Positions 5,554-6,493 of a DNA stretch of 6,493 bases are shown in pieces. Within the stretch, counting starts at the first letter, position 1; each line of letters starts with the position of its first letter. Origin of the DNA: Gemmatimonadota bacterium (GTDB taxonomy: Bacteria; Gemmatimonadota; Gemmatimonadetes; Gemmatimonadales; Gemmatimonadaceae); NCBI GenBank assembly GCA_947457715.1, contig CANGXK010000159.1, positions 1 through 6,493 of the forward strand, given 5' to 3'. A program made the position numbers and the translations under genes. The notes beneath the pieces were generated by a model that saw only the letters and a program-made list of their open reading frames with translations, did not search any database and was not told the DNA's origin.

Positions 5554-6493
5554 CCGTGCTAGAGACAACGAGCGGCATACCCGCCGCGCATGACCGGTTT
5601 GGCCCGTTCGGTGGCCGGTACGTGCCGGAAACGCTGATCCCGGCGCTTGATGTGCTGGCGGCGGCATTCGACGAAACGCGCCACGACGTGGAGTTTCAGG
5701 CGGAGCTTGATGCGCTGTTGCGCGAGTACGTCGGACGTCCGACGGCGCTCTCGTTCGCGCCGCGTCTGAGCGAGCGGATCGGCGCGCCGGTGTGGATGAA
5801 GCGAGAAGACCTCTGCCACACCGGTGCGCACAAGATCAACAACACGGTCGGTCAGGCGATGCTCGCGCGGCGGATGGGCAAGCGCCGCATCATCGCCGAG
5901 ACCGGCGCTGGACAGCATGGCGTGGCCACCGCTACGATCTGCGCGCGCTTCGGTCTTGAGTGCGTCGTGTACATGGGCGAGGAGGACATGCAGCGTCAGG
6001 CCCTGAACGTGTTCCGCATGCGCCTGCTTGGCGCCACGGTGGTGCCCGTGCTGTCGGGCACTCGGACGCTGAAGGATGCGACGACCGAAGCGATTCGCGA
6101 CTGGGTCGGATCGGTCAACGACAGCCACTACATCATCGGTTCGGTGGTGGGGCCGGCGCCATATCCGCGCATGGTACGCGACTTCCAATCGGTCATCGGG
6201 CGCGAAGCGCGCGCGCAGATGCTGGCGCGCGCCGGCGGGCTCCCGAAGACCGTGATCGCGTGTGTTGGTGGCGGATCGAATGCGATGGGCATTTTCGCCG
6301 GTTTCGTGGACGACGTCGGGGTGGAACTCGTTGGCGTCGAGGCGGCCGGCGAAGGTCTCCATACCGAGCGCCACAGCGCATCCATCACGCGCGGGACCCC
6401 CGGTGTGTTGCATGGCTCGCTGAGTTACCTGCTGCAGGATGCCAATGGCCAGGTGCACCCCGCCCACAGCATTTCGGCCGGGCTGGATTATCC
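5550..6493 (+). CDS. trpB: Tryptophan synthase beta subunit (3' end outside window)
   Basis: TrpB joins indole and serine to give tryptophan, using pyridoxal phosphate, in an alpha2-beta2 complex with TrpA. The first 314 residues of an expected 390-410 are present. Motifs from the GTG start: [13 protein letters not shown] (17-29), GRPTALSFA (62-70), [15 protein letters not shown] (84-98) with the cofactor lysine Lys95, [11 protein letters not shown] (116-126) with catalytic Glu117, [10 protein letters not shown] (197-206), the cofactor phosphate loop GGGSNA (240-245) and [15 protein letters not shown] (275-289). This is the standard TrpB1 type that works with TrpA. GTG at 5550 overlaps the trpF stop in GTGA; a second GTG at 5556 is possible. 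trpA probably follows outside the window, but that is inference. Confidence 0.97.
   Translation, partial: MTVLETTSGIPAAHDRFGPFGGRYVPETLIPALDVLAAAFDETRHDVEFQAELDALLREYVGRPTALSFAPRLSERIGAPVWMKREDLCHTGAHKINNTVGQAMLARRMGKRRIIAETGAGQHGVATATICARFGLECVVYMGEEDMQRQALNVFRMRLLGATVVPVLSGTRTLKDATTEAIRDWVGSVNDSHYIIGSVVGPAPYPRMVRDFQSVIGREARAQMLARAGGLPKTVIACVGGGSNAMGIFAGFVDDVGVELVGVEAAGEGLHTERHSASITRGTPGVLHGSLSYLLQDANGQVHPAHSISAGLDY

Noticed and set aside
5559..6467. 302-codon open frame on the minus strand across trpB
   Set aside because: Antisense to TrpB with all its catalytic motifs; the translation has no recognisable domain.
1..6493. CRISPR arrays, tRNA or rRNA genes, complete insertion sequences
   Set aside because: No regularly spaced repeats of suitable length, no tRNA-like cloverleaf or rRNA signature, and no element with intact transposase or paired ends was seen.

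Overview
The window looks like chromosomal DNA of a high-GC bacterium, most likely from the Gemmatimonadota. This is inferred from protein style only: a Gemmatimonas-like carboxypeptidase-regulatory/TonB-plug receptor, a creatininase-like secreted protein and the TrpC N-terminus. No database search was possible. Most of it is ordinary metabolism, and I found no convincing new multi-gene system. The interest lies in gene decay on the left and in regulatory structure on the right.

Left part (1-2269) is a region of decay. On the minus strand at 1-460 is the 5' end of a gene for an outer-membrane receptor-like protein, broken by a frameshift near 350 and a stop codon at 264-266; it runs off the left edge. 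Next is an intact minus-strand gene (665-1594) for a secreted creatininase-family protein with unusual metal-site residues. A stretch of about 280 bp without a recognisable gene follows. Then come a short minus-strand scrap of an IS91-type transposase (about 1885-2019) and a plus-strand C-terminal scrap of a GAF-domain protein (about 2054-2269), whose stop codon overlaps the trpD start.

Right part (2259-6493) is a tryptophan biosynthesis cluster interrupted by lexA: trpD (+), lexA (-), then trpC, trpF and trpB (+), with trpB running off the right edge. Together they cover anthranilate to phosphoribosyl-anthranilate (TrpD), its isomerisation (TrpF), ring closure to indole-glycerol phosphate (TrpC) and the final indole plus serine step (TrpB). 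The trpC-trpF and trpF-trpB junctions are both 4-bp GTGA overlaps, which suggests translational coupling. trpE, trpG and trpA are not in the window.

The lexA/trpC divergent intergenic region carries two near-identical 16-bp direct repeats, each built from two TTCGG half-sites 11 bp apart. One sits exactly in the spacer of a plausible lexA promoter and ends next to the likely GTG start of trpC. They are good candidates for a direct-repeat-type LexA operator in this lineage.
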